DNA of 36,488 bases from an uncultured delta proteobacterium (lineage in GTDB: Bacteria > Desulfobacterota > WTBG01 > CAIYCZ01 > CAIRTM01): positions 1 through 36,488 of the forward strand of contig CAIWCT010000228.1 of the NCBI GenBank assembly GCA_903911225.1. Direction: 5' to 3'. Position numbers and translations under genes: made by a program. Shown here one piece after another: positions 8,617 to 20,641 of this stretch. Each line of letters begins with the position of its first letter. The first letter of the stretch is position 1. The notes beneath the pieces are model-generated. The model made no database searches. It was not told the DNA's origin and saw nothing but the letters and a program-made list of their open reading frames with translations.

Positions 8617-8826
8617 TCACTTTTTCTCCGGCTGGCTGGTGTTTTTGCCGGCCTGTTTGTTCAGGGGAATATCCAGCGATGAAAGCCCCAGCTTCCACTG
8701 GTTGCTTTTTTGACCGGACCCCTGCCATGATGCATTTTTCCAGTATTTTTTCAGTCGCCGGTAAATATATACCGTATCAACGACAAGAAAAATAATAAGA
8801 AGAACAAAGGCTGCAATTTTCCACAT
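8617..8826 (-). CDS. Small single-TM hypothetical protein
   Basis: 69-aa ORF with N-terminal hydrophobic segment IAAFVLLIIFLVVDTVYIY and a basic C-terminus. Confidence 0.5.
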   Translation of the reverse strand: MWKIAAFVLLIIFLVVDTVYIYRRLKKYWKNASWQGSGQKSNQWKLGLSSLDIPLNKQAGKNTSQPEKK

Positions 8827-8914
8827 AATGCATCCGGCTTCTTTTTACCGCCGGGGCGCCTCCCCCGGTGCGAATTATGGAAATTATGAAACATAGCGTG
8901 TATGGGCAGGAGGC

Positions 8915-9097
8915 CTAGCGAATGCCCCGTTTTCGAAGTTCCTGCTCCTTAATACCGGCCTCATAACCTCTTTGCCGAGCCCTTTTTTCTTCGTCAGAGC
9001 GGAACATGTTTATTACGTCTAGAAAAAGTTCGCTTTGCTCTTTTCCTGCCAGGCCTATCTGAAACCCTTTTTTGTACTCTTCGTCAATGCTGTTCAT
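8915..9097 (-). CDS. Small charged hypothetical protein (60 aa)
   Basis: ORF with an AGGAGAGAGC ribosome-binding-like sequence upstream on the minus strand. Confidence 0.5.
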   Translation of the reverse strand: MNSIDEEYKKGFQIGLAGKEQSELFLDVINMFRSDEEKRARQRGYEAGIKEQELRKRGIR

Positions 9098-9440
9098 GCT
9101 CTCTCCTTACTTGTAAATTTTTTAGAGTGAGTTTATAAAAAGCACATGGGAGTGAATTTCATCATCGATTTCTGACTTTTTTACATTCGTAAATGATTTT
9201 TTCAATATAACAGTGCAGATGCATGTTAAGCAGGCTGTTGCCGAACAACCTATACATAGTATGTATCTATGGTAATAAAAAAATCAATATATAATTTTGA
9301 AGCATACGCGCAATCGCCTGAAGCTGAACATTGTGACGGTCATTTTAATAAATAGTTCCGAAAATACCAAGGGGCCATTTTCACTTGCCTTTTGAGCCCT
9401 GCCGGTATATATTTAAAAAAAATACACAACAGGAGCACAT

Positions 9441-9626
9441 ATGTTTGGACTTGGATTTCAGGAACTGGTCATAATACTTATAATTGTGGTCATTGTTTTT
9501 GGCGCCGGCAAGTTGCCCGATTTAGGCAAGGGCCTCGGCCAGGGCATCAAGAATTTCAAGAAAGCTGTGAGTGGCCAGGATGACGATGACGGTGCTGCAA
9601 AAAAAGAAATAAACGATAAGAAATAA
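9441..9626 (+). CDS. tatA: Sec-independent (twin-arginine) translocase TatA/E-type protein
   Basis: [42 protein letters not shown] is the classic TatA N-terminal helix, FGxxKLP hinge and amphipathic helix. AGGAG lies upstream. Confidence 0.93.
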   Translation: MFGLGFQELVIILIIVVIVFGAGKLPDLGKGLGQGIKNFKKAVSGQDDDDGAAKKEINDKK

Positions 9627-9662
9627 GACTATCTGGTTTTGCAAAAATAGACTGTAATCAAA

Positions 9663-9700
9663 AAACGCCGCGCAGATTTTTCTGCATGGCGTTTTTTTTA
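9663..9700 (+). terminator. Rho-independent terminator downstream of tatA
   Basis: AAACGCC-GCGCAGA-TTTT-TCTGCAT-GGCGTTTTTTTT: GC stem followed by a T tract. Confidence 0.8.
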
Positions 9701-9767
9701 TTGCCTGTTTTTGATTTGCCCCTATCAAGGCGAAGTCAATCCAACTGCTATGGCGGCGGCTGTTTAT

Positions 9768-10967
9768 TTATGTCGTATAGTCAGCATTGATTTTTACATA
9801 CTCGTAGCTGAGATCGCAGGTGGTAACTTCGCAGCATTTTTTTCCTGCTTTCAGATCAATGGTAATTTCAATGTATTCCTTTGCCATAATTGTTTTAAGC
9901 CGCGCGATGTTTTTTTGGACTCCCTGTCCATCCTGAACGCTTTGCACCCCATTGAAGAAGATAGCTACTTTTGCCATGTCAAACTGAGCGCCCGATCTGC
10001 CCAGGGCCGCCATTATGCGGCCCCAGTTGTAGTCCTGGCCGAAGAAGGCCGTTTTTACCAGCGGCGAATTGGCAACCGTCATGGCAGCCTGCTTGGCCTG
10101 TGCAGCGGTTTTTGCATTTTTAATGTTTATCAGCAGCAGCTTGGTGGCGCCCTCGCCATCCTTTACAATGAGGCGTGCAAGCCGTTTCATGACTTCAAAA
10201 AGAAGTTTAGAGAATGCTACATAACTATCTGATTTTACTGATTTTATTTTTTGTCCAGATTTGCCGCTTGCAAGCACCAGTACCGTATCGTTGGTGCTCA
10301 TGTCGCCGTCAACTGATATGCGGTTAAAGGTAAGCTCAACATTTTCTCGTACCAGTGCAGCCAGCAGTTTCCGGTCAATAGCGGCATCGGTCACGATATA
10401 GGCAAGCATGGTTGCCATGTCGGGCATGATCATGCCAGCGCCCTTGGCAACTCCGCATACCTTGATCGGCTGGCCGTCGACCATATCTTGAAGGGCGACG
10501 ATTTTCGGGAAGGTGTCGGTTGTCATGATGGCTTCGGTAAAATTGGAAATACCGCCGGGCGTTGCATGCTGAACAAGTGCAGGCAGGGCTGCCACAATTT
10601 TATCCACCGGCAGGGGCACCCCGATGACACCGGTTGACGACGGCACTACAAGACCAGGCCGGATGCCCAGTGTGCGAGCAAGGGCAGAGCTTGCCGCTTC
10701 GCCGTCCCTGACCCCCTGTGCCCCGGTGCATGCATTGGCATTGCCGCTGTTGACCAGCACGGCCTGTGCCATGCCCGATTTAAGGCGTTTCTGACCGATG
10801 AGCACAGGAGCTGCCTTGACGATGTTTTTCGTGAATGCGGCAGCGGCCGTGCATGGTTCGTCGGCAAGAATGAGGCCGATATCCTTTTTGCCGTTCTTTT
10901 TAAGCCCGCCGGCAACGCCTGCAAACCTGAATCCGGGAATGCCTTTTTTGTACGGGAATGTTTTCAT
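9768..10967 (-). CDS. argJ: Glutamate N-acetyltransferase / amino-acid acetyltransferase ArgJ
   Basis: PGFRFAGVAGGLKKNGKKDIGLIL, GNANACTGAQG, KGAGMIMPDMATMLAYIVTDA (autocleavage ATML region), NRISVDGDMSTNDT, GQDYNWGRIMAALGRSG. ATG at 10967 preferred over the TTG at 10976. Confidence 0.92.
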   Translation of the reverse strand: MKTFPYKKGIPGFRFAGVAGGLKKNGKKDIGLILADEPCTAAAAFTKNIVKAAPVLIGQKRLKSGMAQAVLVNSGNANACTGAQGVRDGEAASSALARTLGIRPGLVVPSSTGVIGVPLPVDKIVAALPALVQHATPGGISNFTEAIMTTDTFPKIVALQDMVDGQPIKVCGVAKGAGMIMPDMATMLAYIVTDAAIDRKLLAALVRENVELTFNRISVDGDMSTNDTVLVLASGKSGQKIKSVKSDSYVAFSKLLFEVMKRLARLIVKDGEGATKLLLINIKNAKTAAQAKQAAMTVANSPLVKTAFFGQDYNWGRIMAALGRSGAQFDMAKVAIFFNGVQSVQDGQGVQKNIARLKTIMAKEYIEITIDLKAGKKCCEVTTCDLSYEYVKINADYTT

Positions 10968-11069
10968 GAGTAGCAAATCCGAAATGTAAGCTTTTTATGG
11001 TAAAGGGCGGACTTGGCTTTGCCTGCCCGCCTGCCTGCTCTTGGTTAATCAGCTGCCCGGCCGGCTTTG

Positions 11070-14003
<2,934 letters not shown>

Positions 14004-14050
14004 GCTTCTGCTCCTTCAGTAGTAACCGCAGCGTATCTGCGGACTGTATT

Positions 14051-14722
14051 TTATGTTGTCGAGAGAACTTCAGTGACAAGCCGCTCAATTTTTCCGGCAT
14101 GTTTCACGCCCGGAGTTATTTCCACACCGCTGCTGACATCAATCCCTGCGGGATGTACAAGCGTAATTGCCTGCGCAGCATTTTCAGGGGTAATGCCGCC
14201 GGCAAGAAATACCGGCAGCGGACTTGCCTCAACAATACGTGCGGCCAGATTCCAATCGCAGGTTTTACCGGTACCGCCTTTCAGGCCATCAATCATCGTA
14301 TCAAGAATAATGACATCGATTCCTGCCCGTTGAAGCGCAGCCAGACGGTTTGTCTGCTCAGCGACTGAAAAATCCTGATTCGCCAGCCCGGGTATTCTGA
14401 CGGGGAGCCAGAGGCTGCAAGCAGTTTGCCTTTTGAGCAGTGCAATGTCGTCAGGTGGCAGATCACCGATGAGCTGCAGGCCGAATGGGCGCACCTGTAA
14501 GGCGATGTCCACAATTTCCGGGGCTGTTTTGTCAAGCAGTAGAATTACCGGCAGACCAGACAGCCTCGTAATGTCTGCTGCAGCAGCACGGCTGATACAG
14601 CGTGGTGAGTAAACTATTTCGCATACAAGCCCTGTGAAATCGGCGCCGCAGCGTTCAGCCAGAACAGCATCGCCGGTGCTTGTGATACCGCATATTTTAA
14701 TCTTGGGCTGCATGCGTTGCAC
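14051..14722 (-). CDS. trpF: Phosphoribosylanthranilate isomerase
   Basis: KIKICGIT N-terminus, SPR motif, VIILDT, FLAGGITPENAAQAI, GIDVSSGVEITPGVK. ATG at 14713 is an alternative start. Confidence 0.88.
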   Translation of the reverse strand: MQRMQPKIKICGITSTGDAVLAERCGADFTGLVCEIVYSPRCISRAAAADITRLSGLPVILLLDKTAPEIVDIALQVRPFGLQLIGDLPPDDIALLKRQTACSLWLPVRIPGLANQDFSVAEQTNRLAALQRAGIDVIILDTMIDGLKGGTGKTCDWNLAARIVEASPLPVFLAGGITPENAAQAITLVHPAGIDVSSGVEITPGVKHAGKIERLVTEVLSTT

Positions 14723-14786
14723 AGGGGAAATAATATCTTTTAGTATAGGATGCCGGCATTTGACGTGTCAACATCAAAGATAGCGC

Positions 14787-14825
14787 AACGCCCCGGGATG
14801 TCTTTGAAAATCACCACGGGGCGTT
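14787..14825. terminator. Strong hairpin downstream of the CheY-like gene; candidate terminator or attenuator before trpF
   Basis: AACGCCCCG ... CGGGGCGTT perfect 9-bp stem, with no long T tract. Confidence 0.45.
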
Positions 14826-14858
14826 TATGTGCGATTACCTGTTTGGCGACTAGGGGTT

Positions 14859-15233
14859 TTACATAAACTTTGCCACATTGGCAAGCAGTGTTTTTTCGTC
14901 AAATGGTTTGATCATGTACTCATCGGCACCCTGTTTGATACCCCAGAATTTGTCGCTTTGCTGGCTTTTACTCGAAATAATGATTATTTTTATGTCCTGC
15001 GTGTCAGGAGAATTTTTAAGCTGGCGGCAGACTTGAAAGCCGTTTTTTTTCGGCATGATGACGTCCAGCAGCATTACCCGGGGATGCTGACTGCAGGCTT
15101 TTTCGATTGCGTCATCTCCATCGACTGCCGTGATAACCTTATAGCCTTTGGCCTTGAGCGGGGCGGATATAAGCTGGAGCTCCGTAGGGCTGTCGTCCAC
15201 GACCAGTATTATGTCTTCTGTTTGTGTTGGCAT
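14859..15233 (-). CDS. Single-domain response regulator (CheY/PilH-like receiver)
   Basis: ILVVDDSPTELQL, VMLLDVIMPKKNGFQVCR, IIIISSK, GADEYMIKPFD: phospho-acceptor D, T/S and K motifs. Confidence 0.9.
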   Translation of the reverse strand: MPTQTEDIILVVDDSPTELQLISAPLKAKGYKVITAVDGDDAIEKACSQHPRVMLLDVIMPKKNGFQVCRQLKNSPDTQDIKIIIISSKSQQSDKFWGIKQGADEYMIKPFDEKTLLANVAKFM

Positions 15234-15239
15234 GGGCGC

Positions 15240-15824
15240 TTACATTTTTTTATTCAGAAAAGCCGTGACATCCTGAAGCACTTTATCAAGGGCCTGGGGT
15301 AAATCATCGGCTCGCGCCATATGGCAGATTTTTGCCACTATACGTTTTGATTCGGCTTCGGCAATAATAATCTCCAGCTCAATTGATGGCCTATCCTCAT
15401 ATGATGGAGAAAATCGTTTAATGAAGCCGGGCTTAACCTGCATGCCAGTTATGGCGGCAGTGACGACAAGAGATTTACCTCTTTCAGCGGTTTTTTTCCG
15501 GGCAGCCAGAGCATCTGTCAGTGATATTTCGATTTGTTTTTGTGCGTGGGGATACTCAATTTTGCTGAAGTTTAAAACCGGCTGCAGGCTCACGGCGCCA
15601 TAATCATCAAGTCTGAAAGCCGAGTCTATCCATGCCCATGAAACGGTATCATCCTCTTTCATCCCGGCATAGTCCTGTATCAGTCGCTGCACGGTTTGAT
15701 TGTCTGAGGCGCGTTCTTTAAATGTATCAGCCTGTGAGACCTTTTTCCCCTGGGGGCCACTTCTGCAGGAGATCAAGCATAGACACAGGATGATAGAAAT
15801 AATACAAAAATCTTTTGTTTTCAT
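15240..15824 (-). CDS. Hypothetical lipoprotein (194 aa)
   Basis: Signal MKTKDFCIISIILCLCLISC with lipobox LISC. It ends 6 nt before the receiver gene, so probably co-transcribed. Confidence 0.7.
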   Translation of the reverse strand: MKTKDFCIISIILCLCLISCRSGPQGKKVSQADTFKERASDNQTVQRLIQDYAGMKEDDTVSWAWIDSAFRLDDYGAVSLQPVLNFSKIEYPHAQKQIEISLTDALAARKKTAERGKSLVVTAAITGMQVKPGFIKRFSPSYEDRPSIELEIIIAEAESKRIVAKICHMARADDLPQALDKVLQDVTAFLNKKM

Positions 15825-16167
15825 TGCACCTGTTGCTTAAAATGTATTAGCATTAAACTTCGAAATTATGTATGACTTGTAAGAATAAAAAAAAGTTGTT
15901 AAATCATAACGGAAAAATATGGTAAGGTCAATATGTAATCTGATAAATAAATCTTGAAACAGCGCATTGCAATAATTGTTGCATTGTTTTTGACCAGAGC
16001 ATGTGGCTTGCGTGAGTGGTATTGCACGTGTTTGGGTTTTTTATTTTGTTGGTGCAAAAAATAAAATTTTATTATAAAATTTACTCGTATCAAGTATTGA
16101 ATACCGAAGATCGGCATTCAGATAAGTAACAGGTGCGAAAAAGCATATACCGCCAGACTTACAAGCG

Positions 16168-17220
16168 ATGGCTATGATTCAGTTATTTAAGCGACAGACT
16201 GTACAGGATAAATTCAAGGATTCACTGGATAAACTGCAGAAATTACTGGCGCAGAATTCTGGCGATCCGCGCATACGTGTTAAAATTGCGGAATTGTATC
16301 TGGAATACGGCAGGAAAGACGAAGCAATCGCCGAATATCTTATTGCTGCAAAGGCATATCAGGACAAGCGTCTTTTTCAGATTGCGGTTGCTATTTATAA
16401 TCATGCCATTGCTATTGACTCTGATCAGGTCGATATTTATACGGAGCTTGCTAATCTTCACTTGAGAAACGGCTTTATTGGAGATGGCGTTGCTGTGCTT
16501 GAAAAACTTGCCAATCATTTCTGCGATAAAAACCTGAACTATGAGGCTGTTCAGGTTCTGCATAAAATTCATGAAATAGATCCGAACAATGAATTCTTTA
16601 AAATGAAGATTGCAAAATTTTACCAGGATAAGGATTGGCAGCTTTTTGAACAGAAGGACATCGCTACTGTCGAATCACGAATCAGTGCTCCCCGGGGTGA
16701 TTTTGACCTTGAATACGCACTTGCAAGTGATGCTGATGTGCAGGTAACCATTCCCCCGGAGGGCGCTGCGGATGCAGATGAGGGGGCAGGCACTACACCA
16801 GATGATGTATTCAGCCAGTTGAAGGGCATGATTGCCAATACCGATGATATGAACAGCCCCCAGTTTCATTTTAATTTCGGGCTTGCCTATATACGGTGCA
16901 ATGAATTTGATGAAGCAATAACCGAGTTTATGGCAGCGCTGGGTGGAATTGACAATAAGGCAGAATGCTATATAAAACTTTCTGAGTGCCATATGGCTCT
17001 CGGGCGTTTTGATAGTGCAATTGACGTCATCGGCAAGGCTTTAAAGCTTTTGAAGCTTACTGAAAACGACAGACTCAGTCTGCTGTATCAGTCAGGACTT
17101 GTATTTAAGGAAAAGGGGGACATCCAAAAGGCTTTGAAGGTTTTTCAGAAGGTGTACGACGCCGACCGCAGTTTCAGATCGGTGGACAGTGAAATCAAAA
17201 ATCTTTTATTAAAAACGTGA
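16168..17220 (+). CDS. TPR-repeat protein
   Basis: Repeated helical pairs such as RIRVKIAELYLEYGRKDEAIAEYLIAAKAY, ADVYTELANLHLRNG-like units and AECYIKLSECHMALGRFDSAIDVIGKAL; acidic linker in the middle. Confidence 0.8.
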   Translation: MAMIQLFKRQTVQDKFKDSLDKLQKLLAQNSGDPRIRVKIAELYLEYGRKDEAIAEYLIAAKAYQDKRLFQIAVAIYNHAIAIDSDQVDIYTELANLHLRNGFIGDGVAVLEKLANHFCDKNLNYEAVQVLHKIHEIDPNNEFFKMKIAKFYQDKDWQLFEQKDIATVESRISAPRGDFDLEYALASDADVQVTIPPEGAADADEGAGTTPDDVFSQLKGMIANTDDMNSPQFHFNFGLAYIRCNEFDEAITEFMAALGGIDNKAECYIKLSECHMALGRFDSAIDVIGKALKLLKLTENDRLSLLYQSGLVFKEKGDIQKALKVFQKVYDADRSFRSVDSEIKNLLLKT

Positions 17221-17229
17221 GGTTGAGCC

Positions 17230-18696
17230 ATGGCCGTCTTTAATGCAGCAAAACGCGAGATTGATTTAAAAATCGTTTATTATGGTCCGGCGATGTGCGG
17301 CAAGACAACCAATGTGCAGAGCATTCATAAAATGCTGGCGCCACAGCAGCGCGGCGAACTGATGTCGCTTGCAACCAAGGACGACAGGACGCTTTTTTTC
17401 GATTTCCTGCCGATAGAGCTTGGCGATGTGCGGGGTTTTAAAACGCGTTTTCATATCTATACGGTGCCGGGGCAGGTGTATTATGGCCTGACACGGCGCG
17501 CCGTGCTCACGGGCGCCGACGGGGTTGTGTTTGTTGTTGATTCCCAGACCAATAAGCTGCAGGACAATATAGAAAGTCTTAAGGACCTGGCTGAAAACCT
17601 GAAATTTTACAAAAAGGATCTTACCTCCTTTCCTTTTGTTTTTCAATACAACAAGCGTGATCTTCCCCATGTGGCGCCCGTCGATGAGTTGGATTCCATG
17701 CTTAATCAGCTTAATGTGCCTTCTTTTGAATCAAGCGCCGTTACGGGTATGGGCGTTGTTGAAACGCTCACCGCCATATGTAAACTGGTTCTCAAGCAGA
17801 TGGACAGCGGCACGGCAAAGAAAAAACCTCTTCAGCCGCAGGCATCTATGCCACCTGCTGCAAAGGCCGCCGCACCTTCAGCCCGTTCTTTTGTTGCGCC
17901 CGATGATACGGGACTTCGAATTTTTACGGAAGAGCCAATCGCACCCCCTCCTGCCAGTACGCCGGAACCATTGCAGCCTCAGCCGACTCCATCGGCGCCG
18001 GTTGCAATGCCTGAACAAAAGCCGTCACTGCGGTTGCGCCCAACTGAAACTGCGCCGCTGTCGTTTGATCATGCGCCCCCTCCAGCAGTTCCGCCAGTCG
18101 AAAGCAAATTTGAGCCGAAGTTTGACGGTATGAATCCGCAATCACCACCGCCATTTGATGCTGGATCATCTGACATGAGCGCCGATATCGGGCTTTCTTT
18201 TGATGATGAATCATCTGATATGAGCGCGGATGCAGGGCTTGCTTTTGATGATGACAAAGAGGTTGTTCTTGACGAGACGGCTGAGCAGGAACCTGAACTT
18301 TCCTTTGATGATGATTCCTCAGGCCTTGATATCGAAGAGCCTGCCTTTGACATGGATGAAACCGGATTATCCTTTGATGATGATTATGCTGCCGGATCGG
18401 CTGAAAAAACCGCAGCGGATGCAGCCATGCAGCCAGCTTTCATTGAAGATGACTCTTCAACCTATACACTGGAAAATCCGTCCCTGGAGTTTGAAGAGCC
18501 ACAGGGCGCTGAGGATTTTTCTACAGCGCCTGCCCAACAGGCTCCATCGGTTCCGGACATTTCCATCGTTGCATGCGGATCACCACAGAAAATATCCGAT
18601 ACTTCAATTCGTCTTCCGATTACGCTCAAGCTGAATAAAGATAATACTGAATGTTCGATTTCGATTACTATCAGTCTTGATAATATGCTACTTTAG
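17230..18696 (+). CDS. MglA-like small GTPase with a long Pro-rich and acidic C-terminal extension
   Basis: G1 YYGPAMCGKTTN, TLFFDFLPIELG, YTVPGQVYY, G4 QYNKRDLP. The tail carries repeated LSFDDD/ESSDMSAD units and a terminal SIRLPITLKLNK segment. Confidence 0.88.
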   Translation: MAVFNAAKREIDLKIVYYGPAMCGKTTNVQSIHKMLAPQQRGELMSLATKDDRTLFFDFLPIELGDVRGFKTRFHIYTVPGQVYYGLTRRAVLTGADGVVFVVDSQTNKLQDNIESLKDLAENLKFYKKDLTSFPFVFQYNKRDLPHVAPVDELDSMLNQLNVPSFESSAVTGMGVVETLTAICKLVLKQMDSGTAKKKPLQPQASMPPAAKAAAPSARSFVAPDDTGLRIFTEEPIAPPPASTPEPLQPQPTPSAPVAMPEQKPSLRLRPTETAPLSFDHAPPPAVPPVESKFEPKFDGMNPQSPPPFDAGSSDMSADIGLSFDDESSDMSADAGLAFDDDKEVVLDETAEQEPELSFDDDSSGLDIEEPAFDMDETGLSFDDDYAAGSAEKTAADAAMQPAFIEDDSSTYTLENPSLEFEEPQGAEDFSTAPAQQAPSVPDISIVACGSPQKISDTSIRLPITLKLNKDNTECSISITISLDNMLL

Positions 18697-18724
18697 ATAA
18701 ATCCCGGCTTGACGAGGCAGCTCT

Positions 18725-20632
18725 ATGTCATATACAGACGTGCGCAACCTGATTCCTGCCGGCTTTTTACGGCTGGCTGTCGCTGCTCTGATGGTTGTTC
18801 TGTTTTGTTCAGAGGCTCATGCGGGCATCTATGATACCGGTATTGCTCTTCCCCGGTCAGTTAATGCAAAAGAGCTTGAAACTTTTCTTGAAACGGTGCA
18901 TCAGAAAGCCCTGGATCATGGCATCAGGAATTTTGTGCCGTATTCTTTAATGCTGGCCAAACAAGCCCCTGATGCAATTGAACGGGGTGAGTATGACGCG
19001 GCGCACGTGCTTGCTAAGTATGCATGTACATTATCCCCCGATTTGTCCTTTGTTGAGAACGCACAAGCCATAACGCAATGGCGCGGCAATCGTGCCGGAC
19101 TTCTTGCGGTTGCTCAAAACAGTGCTGCAGCATTCATGAAATCTCTATCGCCTTTAAATATTGAGGATTTCAGTATGGCGGTATTTGAAAATGCCGCTGT
19201 TCTTGCCGGGAGCATTCTGCTGACATTTTGCGCCATCGCACTGCTTCTGCTTTCCACACATCTTGCACTTTTCTATCACGATTTGCGGCACGCTTTTTCT
19301 GATTCCATGCCCGATATTTCAGTGTGGGCAATGGTGGGCATTATTCTTGTTCTGCCCCTTGCCTGCAGGCTTTCCATAGTATGGTTGTGCGCATGGTTTA
19401 TCGTTCTTCTGTTTAACTATACAACTATGCGTGAGCGTCAGGTTATAAAAGGGTTTTTCGTGTTGTTGGCCATTGCTATTCCACTGCTGGCCGGCGCCAT
19501 GGGCTTTGGAAAATTCATGGCTCAGAATGAAACAATAAGGCTTTTGTGGAAGGCTAATTACGGTTATTGTGATGTGCGCGATACTGATATGCTGGAAAAA
19601 CAGCTCGACCGGCTGCCCAACGATAACGATGTTTTGTTGAGTCTCGGGCTGCTCTATAAAAAGGAAGGCAGCTTCGGCAGCTCCCAAAAATATTATGAAA
19701 AGTTGCTGAGCGCAAATCCATCAAACTACCAGGCAGCGATTAATTTGGGCAATGTTTATTTTGCACAGCATAATTGGGATGACGCGGTGAAATACTATAC
19801 GCAGGCCACAGCCATCGCCCCTTCTAGAGCTGCAGCAGCCTACTTCAATCTGTCCAGGGTCTATCAGTCTAAATTTATGTTTGGCGAATCTGAGCAGGCT
19901 CTTAATAATGCTAAGAGGCTTGATCTTGCCCACGTCAGTGCATATCTCAAAGATGTATCCGATCATTACAATCGTATGACAATAGATGAAACCGTCGCGG
20001 TTTCAAGCTTGTGGTTGCGCGGGTTCAATCTTTTCATGGATATGCCTGCCTATACGCGTGAAGTCTGGCATTGTACGGTTGGGGGCATTGCCTTTCCCTA
20101 TGGGCCTCTCGGATTTATAATTCTGGCAATGGCTGCCCTGTTTATTGCCGACAGAGATAAGATGCGCATAGCGGTGCGTTGTAAACTGTGCGGCAAGGCC
20201 ATGTGCAGGCGCTGTCAGCGCTCTGCCGCTGCCGATCTTGTCTGTGCGCAGTGTCGCAGCCTGCTGCGCAGGCAGAGTATGATTGGGTATGGCGTCAGGG
20301 AAGACAAAATGAACCGGATTAAGAGCTATATCACGAGGAAAAGAATTACTGCTGCAGTGCTGGGATATGCACTTCCCGGTGCAGGACATTTTTTAGCAGG
20401 CCAGACGATTGTGGGCACAGCGGTCATGCTTGTTTTTTTTATGCTAGTGCTCAAGGCAGCCATGCCGCTTCTTTTTGAAGGTCCCTGGTCGTTTTTGCTT
20501 GGTTTTCGGTTTGCCGCATGTGCAGTTTATGGTGCTTTGCTGCTGCTGTACTGGTGTAGCATGGCTTTATGTGTAGGCAAAATACAGAACAGATCAACTG
20601 AAGAGAATTTGCTTTTAAAAATTGTTGCCTAG
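18725..20632 (+). CDS. Polytopic membrane protein with TPR segment and cytoplasmic-type zinc-ribbon cysteines
   Basis: Signal/TM segments, TPR run (DVLLSLGLLYKKEGSFGSSQKYYEKLLSANPSNYQAAINLGNVYF), CKLCGKAMCRRCQRSAAADLVCAQC, and terminal TM pair with ALPGAGHFLAGQTIVG. Confidence 0.75.
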   Translation: MSYTDVRNLIPAGFLRLAVAALMVVLFCSEAHAGIYDTGIALPRSVNAKELETFLETVHQKALDHGIRNFVPYSLMLAKQAPDAIERGEYDAAHVLAKYACTLSPDLSFVENAQAITQWRGNRAGLLAVAQNSAAAFMKSLSPLNIEDFSMAVFENAAVLAGSILLTFCAIALLLLSTHLALFYHDLRHAFSDSMPDISVWAMVGIILVLPLACRLSIVWLCAWFIVLLFNYTTMRERQVIKGFFVLLAIAIPLLAGAMGFGKFMAQNETIRLLWKANYGYCDVRDTDMLEKQLDRLPNDNDVLLSLGLLYKKEGSFGSSQKYYEKLLSANPSNYQAAINLGNVYFAQHNWDDAVKYYTQATAIAPSRAAAAYFNLSRVYQSKFMFGESEQALNNAKRLDLAHVSAYLKDVSDHYNRMTIDETVAVSSLWLRGFNLFMDMPAYTREVWHCTVGGIAFPYGPLGFIILAMAALFIADRDKMRIAVRCKLCGKAMCRRCQRSAAADLVCAQCRSLLRRQSMIGYGVREDKMNRIKSYITRKRITAAVLGYALPGAGHFLAGQTIVGTAVMLVFFMLVLKAAMPLLFEGPWSFLLGFRFAACAVYGALLLLYWCSMALCVGKIQNRSTEENLLLKIVA

Positions 20633-20641
20633 CAGGATATC

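Noticed and set aside
9392-9583. ORF overlapping tatA in another frame
   Set aside because: The TatA frame at 9441 has clear family motifs and an RBS; the overlapping frame has none.
9711-10232. 173-aa plus-strand ORF antisense to argJ
   Set aside because: Antisense to a confidently identified ArgJ; sequence resembles a reverse-frame artefact.
15899-16117. 72-aa minus-strand ORF in the divergent intergenic region
   Set aside because: AT-rich, no RBS or domain. More likely promoter DNA.
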